Positions 37,501 through 46,766 of a DNA stretch of 64,000 bases are shown piece after piece (the stretch's first letter is position 1; each line of letters begins with the position of its first letter). The position numbers were made by a program, and so were the translations under genes. The stretch is from Petrosia ficiformis (Eukaryota > Porifera > Demospongiae > Haplosclerida > Petrosiidae), in the NCBI GenBank assembly GCA_947044365.1, contig OX345636.1, forward strand, positions 5,662,001 to 5,726,000, given 5' to 3'. Below the pieces are notes generated by a model, which worked only from the letters and a program-made list of their open reading frames with translations, did not search any database and was not told the origin of the DNA.

Positions 37501-40500
37501 CTATCAGATCTAGACATGAGGAAGTTATCAAAGAGTACTTGAGTTTCATCAAAGATCTATAATGAATCTACACAAATAATAATTGTATAATATATAAACT
37601 ATGATTAAGAATTGCAGATACACTGTTAAAAATGGGGTGTACAATTATGTCATAGGGTGTAAAAATTTACACTTCCGTAAGGTGTATGTTGTTTATATGG
37701 GGAGTAAATGGGCTGTGGGGTTGATACTGTACACCATTTCTGTGTAATTCTTTCAGTATGCATATTAATTATATTTCCTTTCAATATTGGTGGGCTTATG
37801 TTAATTTCTTTGCATTTGCATATACAGCTCAGTTCTAATTTTAACACTGTACCAATGCAGCTACCATTAATAACAAGTGTATATAGAGAAAAAAAACATC
37901 CCTATGATTGCTTTACAAATTTAAGTAAAGATAAACATATCTCTATGACTGCTTTGTGGTGTCCAGCATTCGGTAATCATGGCTGACTTTATCAAGCATG
38001 AAAGACAACAGCTTATTATTTTGATTATCTACTCTCCTGACCTTTCAAAGGACCTTGTAGAACTTTAGGAATATATTTCAGGCAGAATAGCTAGCTATTA
38101 GTTCCAGTTTCTACATAAGCTACACAGATTTCTTTCTGCTGCTGTGTAGAGCTTGATCAATGATCGCGCGTTCTTTTACGCGCCACGCCCATTAATTGAC
38201 CAAGCCCCCGGGAATGATGTAACTTCCTTAACTACGTATACAACGCATACTCGCGTAAGTGGACACAAGAAAATATATATATAAACATACATCGAACCCG
38301 TGGGAAAGCAATCATAGGGATGGCCCTGCGGGCCATAAAAAGGCAGGAAACTACAATCTTTTATTCAGTGGTGTGGTTAAGTTCTAAATATGTCCACTAC
38401 ATAGTGAAATTTGTTTATGGTCTGACAATGGTGTAAATGTATACAATACTGTCAGGCATTGATACAATATCTGTTCATTATCTTTGATTGTTTTGATAAA
38501 AATGATGATTGATAATTACCACGGTAACAACAAAAATTATCCAGATCATGAATGTAAGATAAGCCGATACTTTAAGACAACTAAACACAATCCAACTCTA
38601 TCTTGATTTTTATTCAAGGTGAGTGGATAAAAGGAAATAAGACTATCATGTTTTATAATTTGTTGGACATTGGTGTGTATAGCCACATATGCATGATAAT
38701 GAGGATCATAAAAATTTTGTATAGAGACAGTTGACTTCAAATGTTACATCTTTTCCAGTTACAAATATTCGATTGACCCTTCCAAAAACTGGGAATTCAT
38801 CTTCAACAGCAATAGCAAGAACAGAAGAAGTAATGTGTTTAGTCCCATTAACTTTTACCCATTTTGACCTGTACAAGTTGTGCAAACTGTTATTAAATAG
38901 TCAACAAAATTGACTTATAGTGAACAGTACTTGTTAATTTGAGGATGATCTGATACATCAGGGAAATTCGGTGGTGGTTGAACAATTTCACCTAAAACGG
39001 AATTCCTATTAATAAAATAACTTAAATGAAAACAAATGCTGACATGGTCCTACTTCCAGTTGGGCATCAAATAGAGAATCATCTGTCCGAAGATAACACT
39101 GAAAATGCTCATGCCTCACAGAGAGGGTATGACAAACATTTACAACGTTTTTGAGAGACAATGCAACCGGCTTAAAATATGAGTGTTTTGATTCGTATCT
39201 CATAGTCCAATGATGCCGCAAGGGGCCATACCTGAAGAAAAGAATTTGACCAGCATTTACTCAGCCATAATATTATATTCATTAACTTACTTTCTGATAA
39301 GTCTTGGCATGTGCAGCATAAAGTGCATTTTTGGAATGAAAGATGATAATGCATGGATATAGTACTTTGAACTCCCTGTGGTGGTCTTCTATGAGTACAG
39401 ATAGCAATGCAACATCCTCTGGTAGAAGCTCGGGAGCAAAGAGAATGTCCAAAATGTCCAGGAAAAGAAGGAACTCCTGCCAATTTTCATTATCATTAGG
39501 AACCCAATGGCCAATCATTGTTGGTAAAAACTGCCCAAGACACCACATTTGACTTGCTACAAAAAGAAACAAAGCACATACATTTTATTCTAACAGTAGC
39601 ATAACATGGCCAACTAACCACTTTGCTTCAGATAGTTATCTTCGATTGAACTCAGAGTTGATAAGTTGATGGTCTGTTTTTGGACTCTAAATAGCCAAAA
39701 TCAAAGGACTCAATCTGGTTGAGCTGATCAATTGAAAAGTATCGATCTTGGCAGACAAACTGTCTGAGTAAGAGTTTAGCCTTATACTGGAGTACACCTT
39801 CAAGTATGTCATGGAGAATGTCAGAAACTAGTGCTCCAGATGAAACCTTAAAGTACTGCAGCTCATCTAAAATTGACCTGCGGTTTATTCCATACTCAAC
39901 TGAAGTTGAACTTCCACCACCACCTTCAACATCAAGAAGATGGTTGAAATGGTCCGAGGGATTACGAAGTTGAACCTGACTCTCTTTAAACTTAGTAGAT
40001 AGTTCAGAAAGGTTAGTCAAACAGTGACGGCATGGTTTCCTGGCACTGCAACTCTCCTTAAAGCCACCACAGGCAGAGCTAGCTGGGTTGTCAGCAGACA
40101 AAACACATAGGGTTCCATAAAGTATTTGCATGTTGTGACCAATTGTGAACTCGCAGTACAGCATTCATTCCGTAAAGCTTTATATATGTCTTCACCAGCC
40201 CAAGCAATTGTATTGAATGAGCCTTAGATCTTAACTTTGGATGAAAATTCCCAAGAGAGAAGTAAAAAGCACCTAGTTTTCAGTAAAATAATTAATAGTA
40301 AAAATCCAATCAAACCTAACCAATTTTGTGAACAAGGGGCCATACCTGAAGAAAAGACTTACATATGAGACTTACTTGACTTAGAACTCTGTAATCCCAA
40401 TGGATTACAGAGTTCTAAGTCATCATAGTACAAGAATATCTACAAAATATTAATTGGAAAAAAAGATGTGAAAGTTCACAATTACACATGCATGTATGCC

Positions 40501-43031
40501 TAAGGGTAGTTGGTTGAAGTCCACTGTAGGACACTAACACTTCAAGCACAAACTACTGCTTTTATGAACTAACTTGGAGCCATTTTTTATTCTGCTGAGA
40601 CAATGGATGACTGTTGAATTGTTCAGCGTCACAGTAGTCTCCAAGAACACCATCAGAACTGTAATGTCCTTTCTCAAACTGCAAAAAGTGAAAACAAAAT
40701 GATAGGAAATGCTCCCCAATTTCTATATAGAGCCCACCTTACAAATTCATATGTATAGTACATACTACATAGCACAAAAAATTACCTCTTGAAGAATAGT
40801 TTTGTTTTGTAGTAGTCTCTCAAGAGTATTCAACAGTGGTATGTACTTCATTTCATGCTTAACTGCTACGCAACGTCGCTTGACTCCAGTCCCTTTCATC
40901 TTTCGTTTGGTTTTTAACAGTGTATAGCCCATAATTAGCAAATTTCAATTTTAGTTAGTTATAGGTGTTACAGTAGGCCTACATGTAATTTACTTAACTA
41001 AATGTCAAGATACCTTACTAAAAGTAGTTTTAGTTATAACTAAAACAGTACTAGTAAGTATACTCAGCCCTACGGACCTTGGGTTATATTCACAGCAGGT
41101 AGTTAGTTAACTAAACAAGTTAATATATTACTATGCTATCGATTTTTTGTTGAGATGTTTATTCAATGCAATCCATACATCAAATGGTCGCCATGGTAGT
41201 ATAATTGTAATTTATCCAATATTGTATTAAGTATAATAATTATTATAATTTACAGTCTGTTACCATATTGTCACTATAAATTATATGGGTTGTATTTCAA
41301 ATATTGACTGGTTTATAATTTCCCAGTTTCCAGCAGATGCTGTAACTACATTGATTGTATTATACAAGCACAATTATGACACACAATTGAAGGTTGAGAG
41401 CCAGAGTGGTCTAACTCAGAAAACAGTAATATACCCAGGTTAACACAAAATGCCATAAAGTTTTAGGAGCTGGGAAGAGATTAAGAAATCAAAAATACTC
41501 CATATTGCCTAGTGGGATATATCCAAGTCCATTTTTGTGGAATATGAACAATTTCCAGTAGTCAAGTTTCTGTTAGACCACCTTAGCTCTCAACCCTTCA
41601 ATTATAGAATGCTCACACAGTTTAATTTACTGAAACATAGTACCGTGCACTGATGCGTGCCGCCATCAAGCTAGGGACTCTATTTCAACAATATACTACA
41701 TGTGCATTCAGGAGCCCATAAGAGTAGGAGCGGTAAACGACCATGCATTTAGTCAAACCACCATCTGTTATTATTTTTAGAACTAACATGTATACGCCTT
41801 CATTATATATGGCTTCTAGAAAATGAACAGCTACTATATACTACATTGCTAAGTTCCCTGTATAACAGAGAAAAGAATTGAGCGATATTCTGGCTCGTTT
41901 ATACTGTGAAGATGTTCCTAGTGAAGCCATTGACAAAGTAGTAGGAAGCCTTCACTGCAATCACTTCAGTGACAGAAGGCAATGATATCCAACACTCTTG
42001 AATAGGACTAAACAGTTATTTCTCGGCTTACCCAAAGCATGCTATCACTTTTGTGATAGTAGGTGACTCCATTTCTGCCTCCAGACATGTTTGTTTCATA
42101 GCTTACCTTGGAGATCGTCGAGATGTAGATGCCATGTTTGACGAAGGCGTATACACGTGGGTTCTAAAAATAGTAACAGACGGTCAGTTTGACCAATTTA
42201 AATAAATATATGTTCGTTTACCGCTCCTACTCTTACACTTTCTGATCAACGTCATTATTGGCTCCTGGTGCATTCTTTAACTATATATAACATAATGATT
42301 ATAATTACTATTCCCACAGGACAAGAAACAGTGTCACAACTTCAGTATAAATTAGAATGTCATACACTCTCTCAGAAAATTGAAGAAATTAATGCTGAAT
42401 ATGAATCTGAAGGTCAGAAATGGTTCAGTGTGTTTCTTATAATGTTCATATAGGATGCAGCATAAGGATCATGTTTCACTGTAGACATTTCTTGACAGTT
42501 GAACGTGTATAGTACTTTGTTTTATTTCAATAATTCCTTGCAACCGAGTTGCTGGCCAGTAGACTTGGTGCTGCATTGACTGGACTCTAGCACAGTTACA
42601 TCTTTATTACTATATTTCTTTTGCTGGAGCATATATCACGTCAGCTTCTGCCAATGCATTGAAACAAGATAAAATGAATGCGCTCAAAGTGCAGAACTCT
42701 TGCCACAAGTGTGATTTGGGAAACAAGAATGATTCAGTAACTGACAAGAAAATGACCAGAGACAATATTTGACTGTAATAATAATTATTACAATTATTAT
42801 ACTGAGATTATATTATATGTGTGTGTGTGCATTACAACTTACACTCCAGTATAAGAAGTGCAGGACAGTTAGGAAAAGGCGTGGATGAAATGAAATGGAT
42901 GGAGCTAGAAATTGACAGAAAGCTTACCTTGAAGTTTTAGCACTGCAGCCACTGCTTCAATTGTACTTCATTTCAAGCTGTGATTTTACAGCAATAGGCT
43001 TCAAGCAGAATGAGTTGTGTTTCAGTGAACT

Positions 43032-43092
<61 letters not shown>

Positions 43093-44036
43093 CAAAACCG
43101 AAAAAAGCACGGGAACAAAATTGGGATGGTGCCTTGCTTTGGCAAACTTAAATACCACTTCCACATAGCAACCCAACATAAGTATATATAGCTAAAGTAA
43201 AAGCAAAACACAAAGAAGCGATACTTATGTGTGGTTGTTATGTGGAAGTGGTATTTACGTTTGGTGCTTTTTTTGGTTTTCATATATATCCCTACATACT
43301 CTTTCATTTTTAAAAATGTTTTTTATTATTCTTATAAAAGTACTCGGGGCAGTTATTGGTGATTAGTACAATCGTACATGGTAACCATGTAATTTTGTAG
43401 AAGTGAATGATTTAATTTTTATTTAAAGAACTAATGGTGGTGGTAGATTGACATTCAAAAGATTGCTATTGTAAAAAAGCACCAATCTAAGTTTTGTTTT
43501 ATTAGTTAATTGAAAATAAAAGAAAAAATAAAAACAATATAACTTAATAAACAAAGCTTTATGTATGAAAGCATCCTCCTGTACTGTAATAATGTTTTTA
43601 ATTGTTAATGTACATCTGACTCACTTTGTTACTTGATTTCAACTTCTATTTGGTACAAGAGGAACTAGTTGAATGTATTTCTTACATTTTAGGTCAGGAT
43701 ATTTCTATATCTAATAAACGACCAGATATGACAGATGTGTTTAATTTAATAAAGGAGAAATCAGCAGACTGGGATGATTTTGGCCGAGAACTGAGAGTTT
43801 CTTCAAATTTTCGGGATGTTTTGAGATCATCGAATCTATCTTCTCATGGAAAACTGGAGAAAGTGCTGCGTGAGTGGAACGAGACTGAGAAAAAAGATGT
43901 TACATGGAATGTTTTGATTCAAGTACTTGAATATCTACAAATGTTGCCTTTTGCAAGAAAAGTGAAAGATTTCCTTAAAAAACCAGAAGTAGTTTTACGA
44001 TACATTAATGCAAGTGATTTTAAACCTTACAGCTGA
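16374..44036 (+). CDS. ankyrin-repeat / death-domain protein, 13 exons
   Basis: Exons: 16374-16424 (tentative first), 22291-22389, 25538-25639, 27077-27175, 28671-28769, 30229-30333, 30678-30776, 31498-31608, 32063-32128, 34544-34580, 34987-35049, 42320-42412, 43660-44036. All have AG acceptors and GT donors. The phases agree and the sum is 1401 nt (466 residues). Ankyrin repeats occupy about residues 18-277, mostly one per 33-37-codon phase-0 exon, for example CTPLHTAVANGKIKAVKVLI. A charged, coiled-coil-like linker follows (QLQYKLECHTLSQKIEEINA). A death domain lies at about 362-448 (DWDDFGRELRV ... TWNVLIQVLEYL). No signal peptide or membrane segment, so probably a cytosolic adaptor in death-fold signalling. 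Exons between 22.4 and 27 kb could have been missed, and the first exon is the weakest call. Confidence 0.8.
16494..16816. mobile_element. MITE in ankyrin-gene intron 1, inserted in a TA tract
   Basis: Left end tatatatccggcgaaacatc and right end gatgtttcgccagatatata are inverted with one mismatch. The flanks are TA repeats, so a TA target is likely. Inside, a subterminal block (ttataaatcagatatagcac) is repeated in both orientations. About 320 bp with no ORF. Confidence 0.7.
17161..17565. repeat. direct repeat pair, about 100 bp, 294 bp apart
   Basis: taagcgtcgatttaaagact (17161) and taagcgtcaatttaaagact (17455) each begin a stretch matching to gacattgttttagcaagtta with a few changes. It lies in ankyrin-gene intron 1. 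17566-19440 shows no supported gene apart from an imperfect 18-bp hairpin at 18705-18751. Confidence 0.7.
18705..18751. repeat. imperfect 18-bp hairpin
   Basis: Arms 18705-18722 (aatgaaatggaataattg) and 18734-18751 are reverse complements with one mismatch and an 11-nt loop. Non-coding. Confidence 0.7.
19448..21450 (-). mobile_element. fragmented, partly inverted hAT-type transposon
   Basis: Minus strand 20529-20807 includes CYSIMADECTDVTAVEELSV then FCHWEEDGL, the conserved ADExTD block of hAT/ZMYM1-like transposases. 21238-21450 (NVADLGPNPVHLFFLL...) may be the upstream TTF-finger region. Minus strand 19448-19684 holds the C-terminal end, DPSLSHFMKITIESPEKL. On the plus strand at about 19885-19945, LGTLATINLLVPVATALVE matches the dimerisation block that should precede it. 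Parts of the same kind of element thus face opposite ways. Stops are frequent, so it is dead. It sits in ankyrin-gene intron 1. Confidence 0.65.
24663..24761 (+). CDS. opposing 32-codon ORF in the CAGGAG element
   Basis: The ATG at 24663 lies at the mirrored position to the ATG at 25172. The first codons (MASKRNES against MASIKKTK) look like diverged copies of one start. It reads on as FVVKHRKDLLQDLERAF and stops at 24761. No function is recognised; it is probably a relic of the inverted-repeat duplication. Confidence 0.25.
   Translation: MASKRNESRFVVKHRKDLLQDLERAFHTDRSN
24795..25172 (-). CDS. small ORF inside the CAGGAG element
   Basis: 126 codons from an ATG placed just inside the right inverted repeat. 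The N-terminus reads MASIKKTKGVFIPPVV then TPRRSSRLAARNLL, a basic, possibly DNA-binding patch. The rest is helical-looking with no recognised domain and no visible DDE residues. The TPRRSSRLAAR patch resembles TPRRKKVARIAAR of the 575-1276 ORF. Whether it is expressed is unknown. Confidence 0.35.
   Translation of the reverse strand: MASIKKTKGVFIPPVVTPRRSSRLAARNLLEQETTKQVSPVRETLKKFLLIRGESNALLDELQSFIKCSEKYRLLEATSITAEIEFNVIKMYFVITRSIKSCKYFSNDSLQVKLFVKFSTKSFRD
27247..27795. mobile_element. inverted-repeat element in ankyrin intron
   Basis: 27247-27345 (gtctcacgtaacc...ctctatcagcgagggagggt) is mirrored by 27700-27795 on the other strand, with about 75% similarity by eye. No ORF is seen in the 350-bp interior. 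It sits between the ankyrin exons at 27077 and 28671. Confidence 0.5.
29047..29601. mobile_element. TTAA-flanked MITE
   Basis: TTAA at 29047 is followed by CGCTTAGAGGGC. The other end is GCACTCTAAGGG followed by TTAA at 29598. The ends are inverted with about two mismatches. A TTAA target is typical of piggyBac or Kolobok elements. The 63-95-codon ORFs inside show no transposase motif. It lies in an ankyrin-gene intron. Confidence 0.6.
29745..29955. mobile_element. MITE family A, copy 2
   Basis: Both arms of about 90 bp are present: the left arm contains cttccatataaccctacata, and the right arm is its inverted relative around 29845-29955. It is the complete counterpart of the truncated copy at the window start. 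Non-coding and intronic. Confidence 0.65.
32140..32440. repeat. agttatagttaactaaaa repeat, family G
   Basis: A stretch of ttagttatagttaactaaaa variants including ccttactaaaaggggtttta, bounded by gtgttgttttag...aaacaacact. Similar blocks lie at 40920-41060, 55275-55450 and 62590-62700. Probably a MITE family; no ORF. Confidence 0.6.
32463..34440. repeat. intron-internal direct duplication (32463-32700 and 34196-34440)
   Basis: Two copies of about 235 bp share gagtgagtatatcaaa, acaaatcagttgataacac and ttgccctcaggcctatatga at roughly 80% by eye, both within the intron between exons 32063-32128 and 34544-34580. ORFs in 32700-34190 are unsupported. Confidence 0.65.
35750..36930. mobile_element. 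decayed Ty3/gypsy retrotransposon 2 with internal inversion
   Basis: Plus strand 36390-36925 encodes RT pieces: ILFEPEDTSKTAITTP, HLRQVFTCL, then QFPQPTT, KLQEFLGLINFYQ and LQWTSEALSALIEVKQAV. The RNase H domain that should follow is instead on the minus strand at about 35900-36360 (LAEATLLYLLKPKA, then TDTSDTAIGLILQQS and YLSIKHFHHF), with integrase-like residues below that. The inner YxDD part of RT is missing. Many stops. It lies in the large ankyrin-gene intron 35050-42319. Confidence 0.65.
37195..37214. repeat. G20 homopolymer
   Basis: Twenty consecutive G residues in the 7.3 kb ankyrin-gene intron; the C-rich strand gives an artefactual poly-Pro ORF. 36931-37870 shows no gene. Confidence 0.9.
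37870..38340. mobile_element. MITE family B, near-complete copy
   Basis: Starts near catccctatgattgcttt and ends gaaagcaatcatagggatgg, inverted termini. The interior (ttccagtttctacataagct, gagcttgatcaatg, then ccacgcccattaattgacca) recurs wholly or in part near 4375-4480, 34795-34910, 48985-49230, 49500-49580, 49885-50095 and 57350-57585. No ORF. It is the most repeated non-coding family in the window. Confidence 0.65.
39030..40932 (-). pseudogene. En/Spm-like transposase gene remnant
   Basis: Minus-strand blocks run in family order. Exon 40786-40932 (MKYIPLLNTLERLLQN, GT donor) is followed by exon 40574-40678 (GHYSSDGVLGDYCD) and an exon from 40439 (IFLYYDDLELCNPLG). Next come KLGAFYFSLGNFHPKLRSK (about 40165-40280); 39652-40164 (CVLSADNPASSACGGFKESC, then HDILEGVLQYKAKLLL); about 39290-39560 (QMWCLGQFLPTMIG, IEDHHREFKVLYP); and about 39030-39230 (MRYESKHSYFKPVALSLKN). 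I recall this series from a high-copy transposase-like family in animals, probably En/Spm-CACTA (family name uncertain). Frameshifts near 40150 and 39660, and a disrupted exon after NPLG, make it non-functional. It lies antisense in an ankyrin-gene intron. Confidence 0.65.
40377..40422. repeat. perfect 21-bp hairpin inside transposase exon
   Basis: Arms 40377-40397 and 40402-40422 are exact reverse complements around caat. One arm is the original coding sequence for LELCNP; the other replaces the expected continuation. 20 bp away, at 40333-40357, lies a 25-bp exact copy of 39219-39243. Confidence 0.9.
41709..42267. mobile_element. CAGGAG...CTCCTG element, 559-bp copy
   Basis: Starts CAGGAGCCCATAAGAG, ends GGCTCCTG, with subterminal inverted blocks (gagtaggagcggtaaacgac against the mirror near 42218). 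The flanks carry the exact 7-bp duplication gtgcatt. It is about 90% similar, in opposite orientation, to 50856-51449. A frame (KELSDILACVDCEDVPSEAI in the consensus of the two copies) is open for some 38 codons only. It inserted 52 bp before the acceptor of the ankyrin-gene exon at 42320. Confidence 0.85.
43034..43295. mobile_element. TA tract and MITE family A, copy 3
   Basis: A (TA)n tract (43034-43089) directly abuts the element, which begins tcaaaaccgaaaaaagcac and ends gcttttttggttttca. Arms around aacttaaataccacttccac and gtggaagtggtatttacg are inverted. Non-coding; lies between the last two ankyrin-gene exons. Confidence 0.65.
43660..44036 (+). CDS. death-domain exon of the ankyrin gene
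   Basis: This last coding exon enters in phase 1 and encodes 125 residues (342-466). Death-domain hallmarks are a short first helix (MTDVFNLIKEKS), the DWDDFGRELRV helix with its central tryptophan, a KLEKVLREWN helix, TWNVLIQVLEYL and a final ARKVKDFL. The domain fills one exon. The stop TGA is at 44034-44036, four bases before a perfect hairpin. Confidence 0.8.
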
Positions 44037-44039
44037 CAA

Positions 44040-44190
44040 TTAAAAACATTTCACTACTGTGCATCGTTCGTGCACAGTAGTGAAATGTTTTTAACGTGGA
44101 CTCTTAAGTTATGTTTTAACATGTACTCTTAAGTTATGTTTTTAACATGTACTCTTATGTTTTTAACATGAAATGTTTTTAACATGTATA
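44040..44190. repeat. perfect 24-bp hairpin with adjoining short tandem array
   Basis: Arms 44040-44063 and 44071-44094 are exact reverse complements around tcgttcg, starting 4 bases after the ankyrin-gene stop codon. They are followed by four to five imperfect 16-26 bp units ending in tgtttttaacatg, which resemble the right arm. As RNA it would form a strong stem at the start of the 3' UTR. Confidence 0.9.
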
Positions 44191-44713
44191 TACCCATTCC
44201 ATTTGCTTATCTAATTGATTATATTAAATATATCAGATGTATGTTTTTAGTCATTTACAATGACCTGCAAAATGAAAACGTCAAAGATTCAGTACAGTGA
44301 GAAAAGAAATTTTTAAACTACTAGGCAACATTTTTGAACAACCAAACACTGATTGAATTCATATATGGGAGTAGTAATGACTTCGATTCTTGTCTTCTCC
44401 TTTCTTGTCTGTTTCTTTTCTCCTAACAATGTATCTAACTCTATGGTATGTTGGTTACCTTTGAGACATCAAAAACTTTCTGAAGTCATATGAGATTAAT
44501 GTTTCTTTGTGATCACAGACATGCTCTTGTCTTCAGACAGTTAATGGTGCTTGTCTTCAAGTCTGTATGGGTATAGGCTTCTGGCATATGGACCTTAATT
44601 ATAGAACTACAGTTTACAAATGAAAAATTAATAATCACAGTTAATTGTGTTCTGTAATTCTGACTGAAGTATTTCAACATTTATGTGATGTGCAATGTAA
44701 TCATGCACTTCAT

Positions 44714-44840
44714 TCAATCTCTTAGCTCCAGTTTACATGGTATGTCTTCTTGTGGTTGTGTTGTAGTCCTGACGGTGCCTACTAGTTCATAATCATCAAG
44801 AAATGTGATTGTAAATGTTTGGAATAGTTGTGCTAACAGC
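44714..44840 (-). pseudogene. orphan cytochrome P450 terminal exon, copy 2
   Basis: After an acceptor (tttttttag) the frame reads LLAQLFQTFTITFLDDYEL and ends PCKLELRD-stop, clearly related to the last exon of the gene at 48775 but more diverged than copy 1. No heme exon or other P450 exon is adjacent. It lies between the ankyrin and P450 genes. Confidence 0.7.
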
Positions 44841-45144
44841 CTAAAAAAATGCATAATAATTATTTGCATACTGTATTATTACCATCGCTGTGAAGTGCAT
44901 GTTGAAGGGTATAGTAATTATCTCAAGTCATGTAAGTTCATTCAACCAAATTCCAGACGTAAACAAATTAAACATGTCTCATTATGAGCCCCTGCCAAAA
45001 AATGGCTACTGTTAAAAAAAAAAAGTCGTTGGGTGAGACAGAACATTGAAAAAATTAAAATGAAGTATGCAGATATGGAGCACCATGTGTATTTGTTTCT
45101 TTGTTTGTTATAGTTGTTTTTTTTTCTAAGAACGACAAACTATT

Positions 45145-46762
45145 GGGTCATTCCATGTGAGATCAACACGAAAAATTGACACACATCTCAGATTTCTCTC
45201 AAACTTTGTATGTGCATAGTATGTGTTGAGATGTGAAACCATACCAATTTTTAGGTGCTCATGTTGTACGGCTTCTAAATATTGAGGTAGTGAAATAATA
45301 ACATTTTCTGAGGTTTTCTTACACCTTGAAGTACAAAATGAATAATATCTCTTTGTATGAACAAGGTATTACAAAACTAAAAACATATCCTTGTAGCACT
45401 TGAAATAAGCTTTAAGATGATATATCACATGTGTGCGTTTGATTAGATTAGAGTCAAAGGTCACTTTCAGAGTTAATTAGTCTAATTTTCCCCAGGTTGG
45501 GATCCTTTAAGTAGTTTCAAATTTGGTTCAAATGTACAATGGACATCCCTGAGTATATGGTTAAAATTTTATTTTGGGCCGTCCATGGGTTTTAGTCTTG
45601 AGTGACATTTTACCAGTCAAGGTTATCAATTTTCAAGTGAACTATACAGAATAGATGATTAAATTATTGAATGTGACATTTCTACAAGCGTACAACAAAT
45701 TTCAACCTCAAATAAAGTTTTTCATATGAATAGATGTGTTAATTAGCCTAATTAATTGAGGAGTTTAACCCTTCATCAACGGAAGGCAATTGTAGTTGAC
45801 GCCCAATCTAATTGAAATTGTGGAAGACAACTCTCCCTTTCAGTTTTGTAATTTTTCAGGTTGTAATTTTACAACTTCCTGTCAGAGAGGAAGTGTAACC
45901 AACTTAATAGAATACTAAATTTAAACTGTACTCAAATGTACCACACCCCAAATTACTGTAGATTACGAGAGTATACCAATATGGTAGCAGCATGTCGGCA
46001 TTCTATTGTCCAAAACACACATGCTTTATTGGATGTAGTTGGTCGGTGTTTTGATTCATGCAAGTGTTCGCCCTTTGATGTTACTTTGATGTTAGCTTAG
46101 GGTATACCCAAAATGAAAGCATGGCTGGTACACAAAAGCTACTTAATAAGTGAAAGTATTATAAATCATGGCAATAAATGTTTTTTTTTTGTGAGTATTA
46201 TTGTGCTTTTTTATTATGAGTCACATACAATCTATTTACCACTGTTCAATAACATTTTATCTGGAATTTCTCAACCTTGACCTTAAATATTGTCACTCAA
46301 GACCAAAATTCATGGACGGCCCAAAATAAAATTTTAACCATATACCCAGGGATGTCCATTGTACATTTGAACCAAATTTGAAACTAATTAAAGGATCCCA
46401 ACCTGGGGAAAATTAGACTAATTAACTCTGAAAGTGACCTTTGACCCTAATCTAATCAAACGCACACACGTGATATATCATCTTAAAGCTTATTTCAAGT
46501 GCTACAAGTAGTATTGTTAGGAAAGACTGGATTTGTAATACCTTGTTCATACAAAGAGATATTATCCATTTTGTACTTCAAGGTGTAAGAAAACTTCAGA
46601 AAATGTTATAAATTTACTACCTCAATACTTAGAAGCTGTACAACATGAGCACCTAAAAATTGGTATGGTTTCACATCTCAACACATACTATGCACATACA
46701 AAGTTTGAGAGAAATCTGAGACGTGTGTCAATTTTTCGTGTTGATCTCACATGGAATGACCC
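45145..46762. mobile_element. 1.6 kb foldback transposon with long inverted repeats
   Basis: The two ends begin GGGTCATTCCATGTGAGATC and mirror each other for about 470 bp (45145 to about 45620, and about 46290 to 46762) at roughly 90% by eye. Flanks are TATT on both sides (45141-45144, 46763-46766), a 4-bp duplication. The 650-bp core contains the repeat shared with 1297-1545. No transposase is visible. A 4-bp duplication would fit Sola- or Chapaev-type elements (inference). Confidence 0.8.
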
Positions 46763-46766
46763 TATT

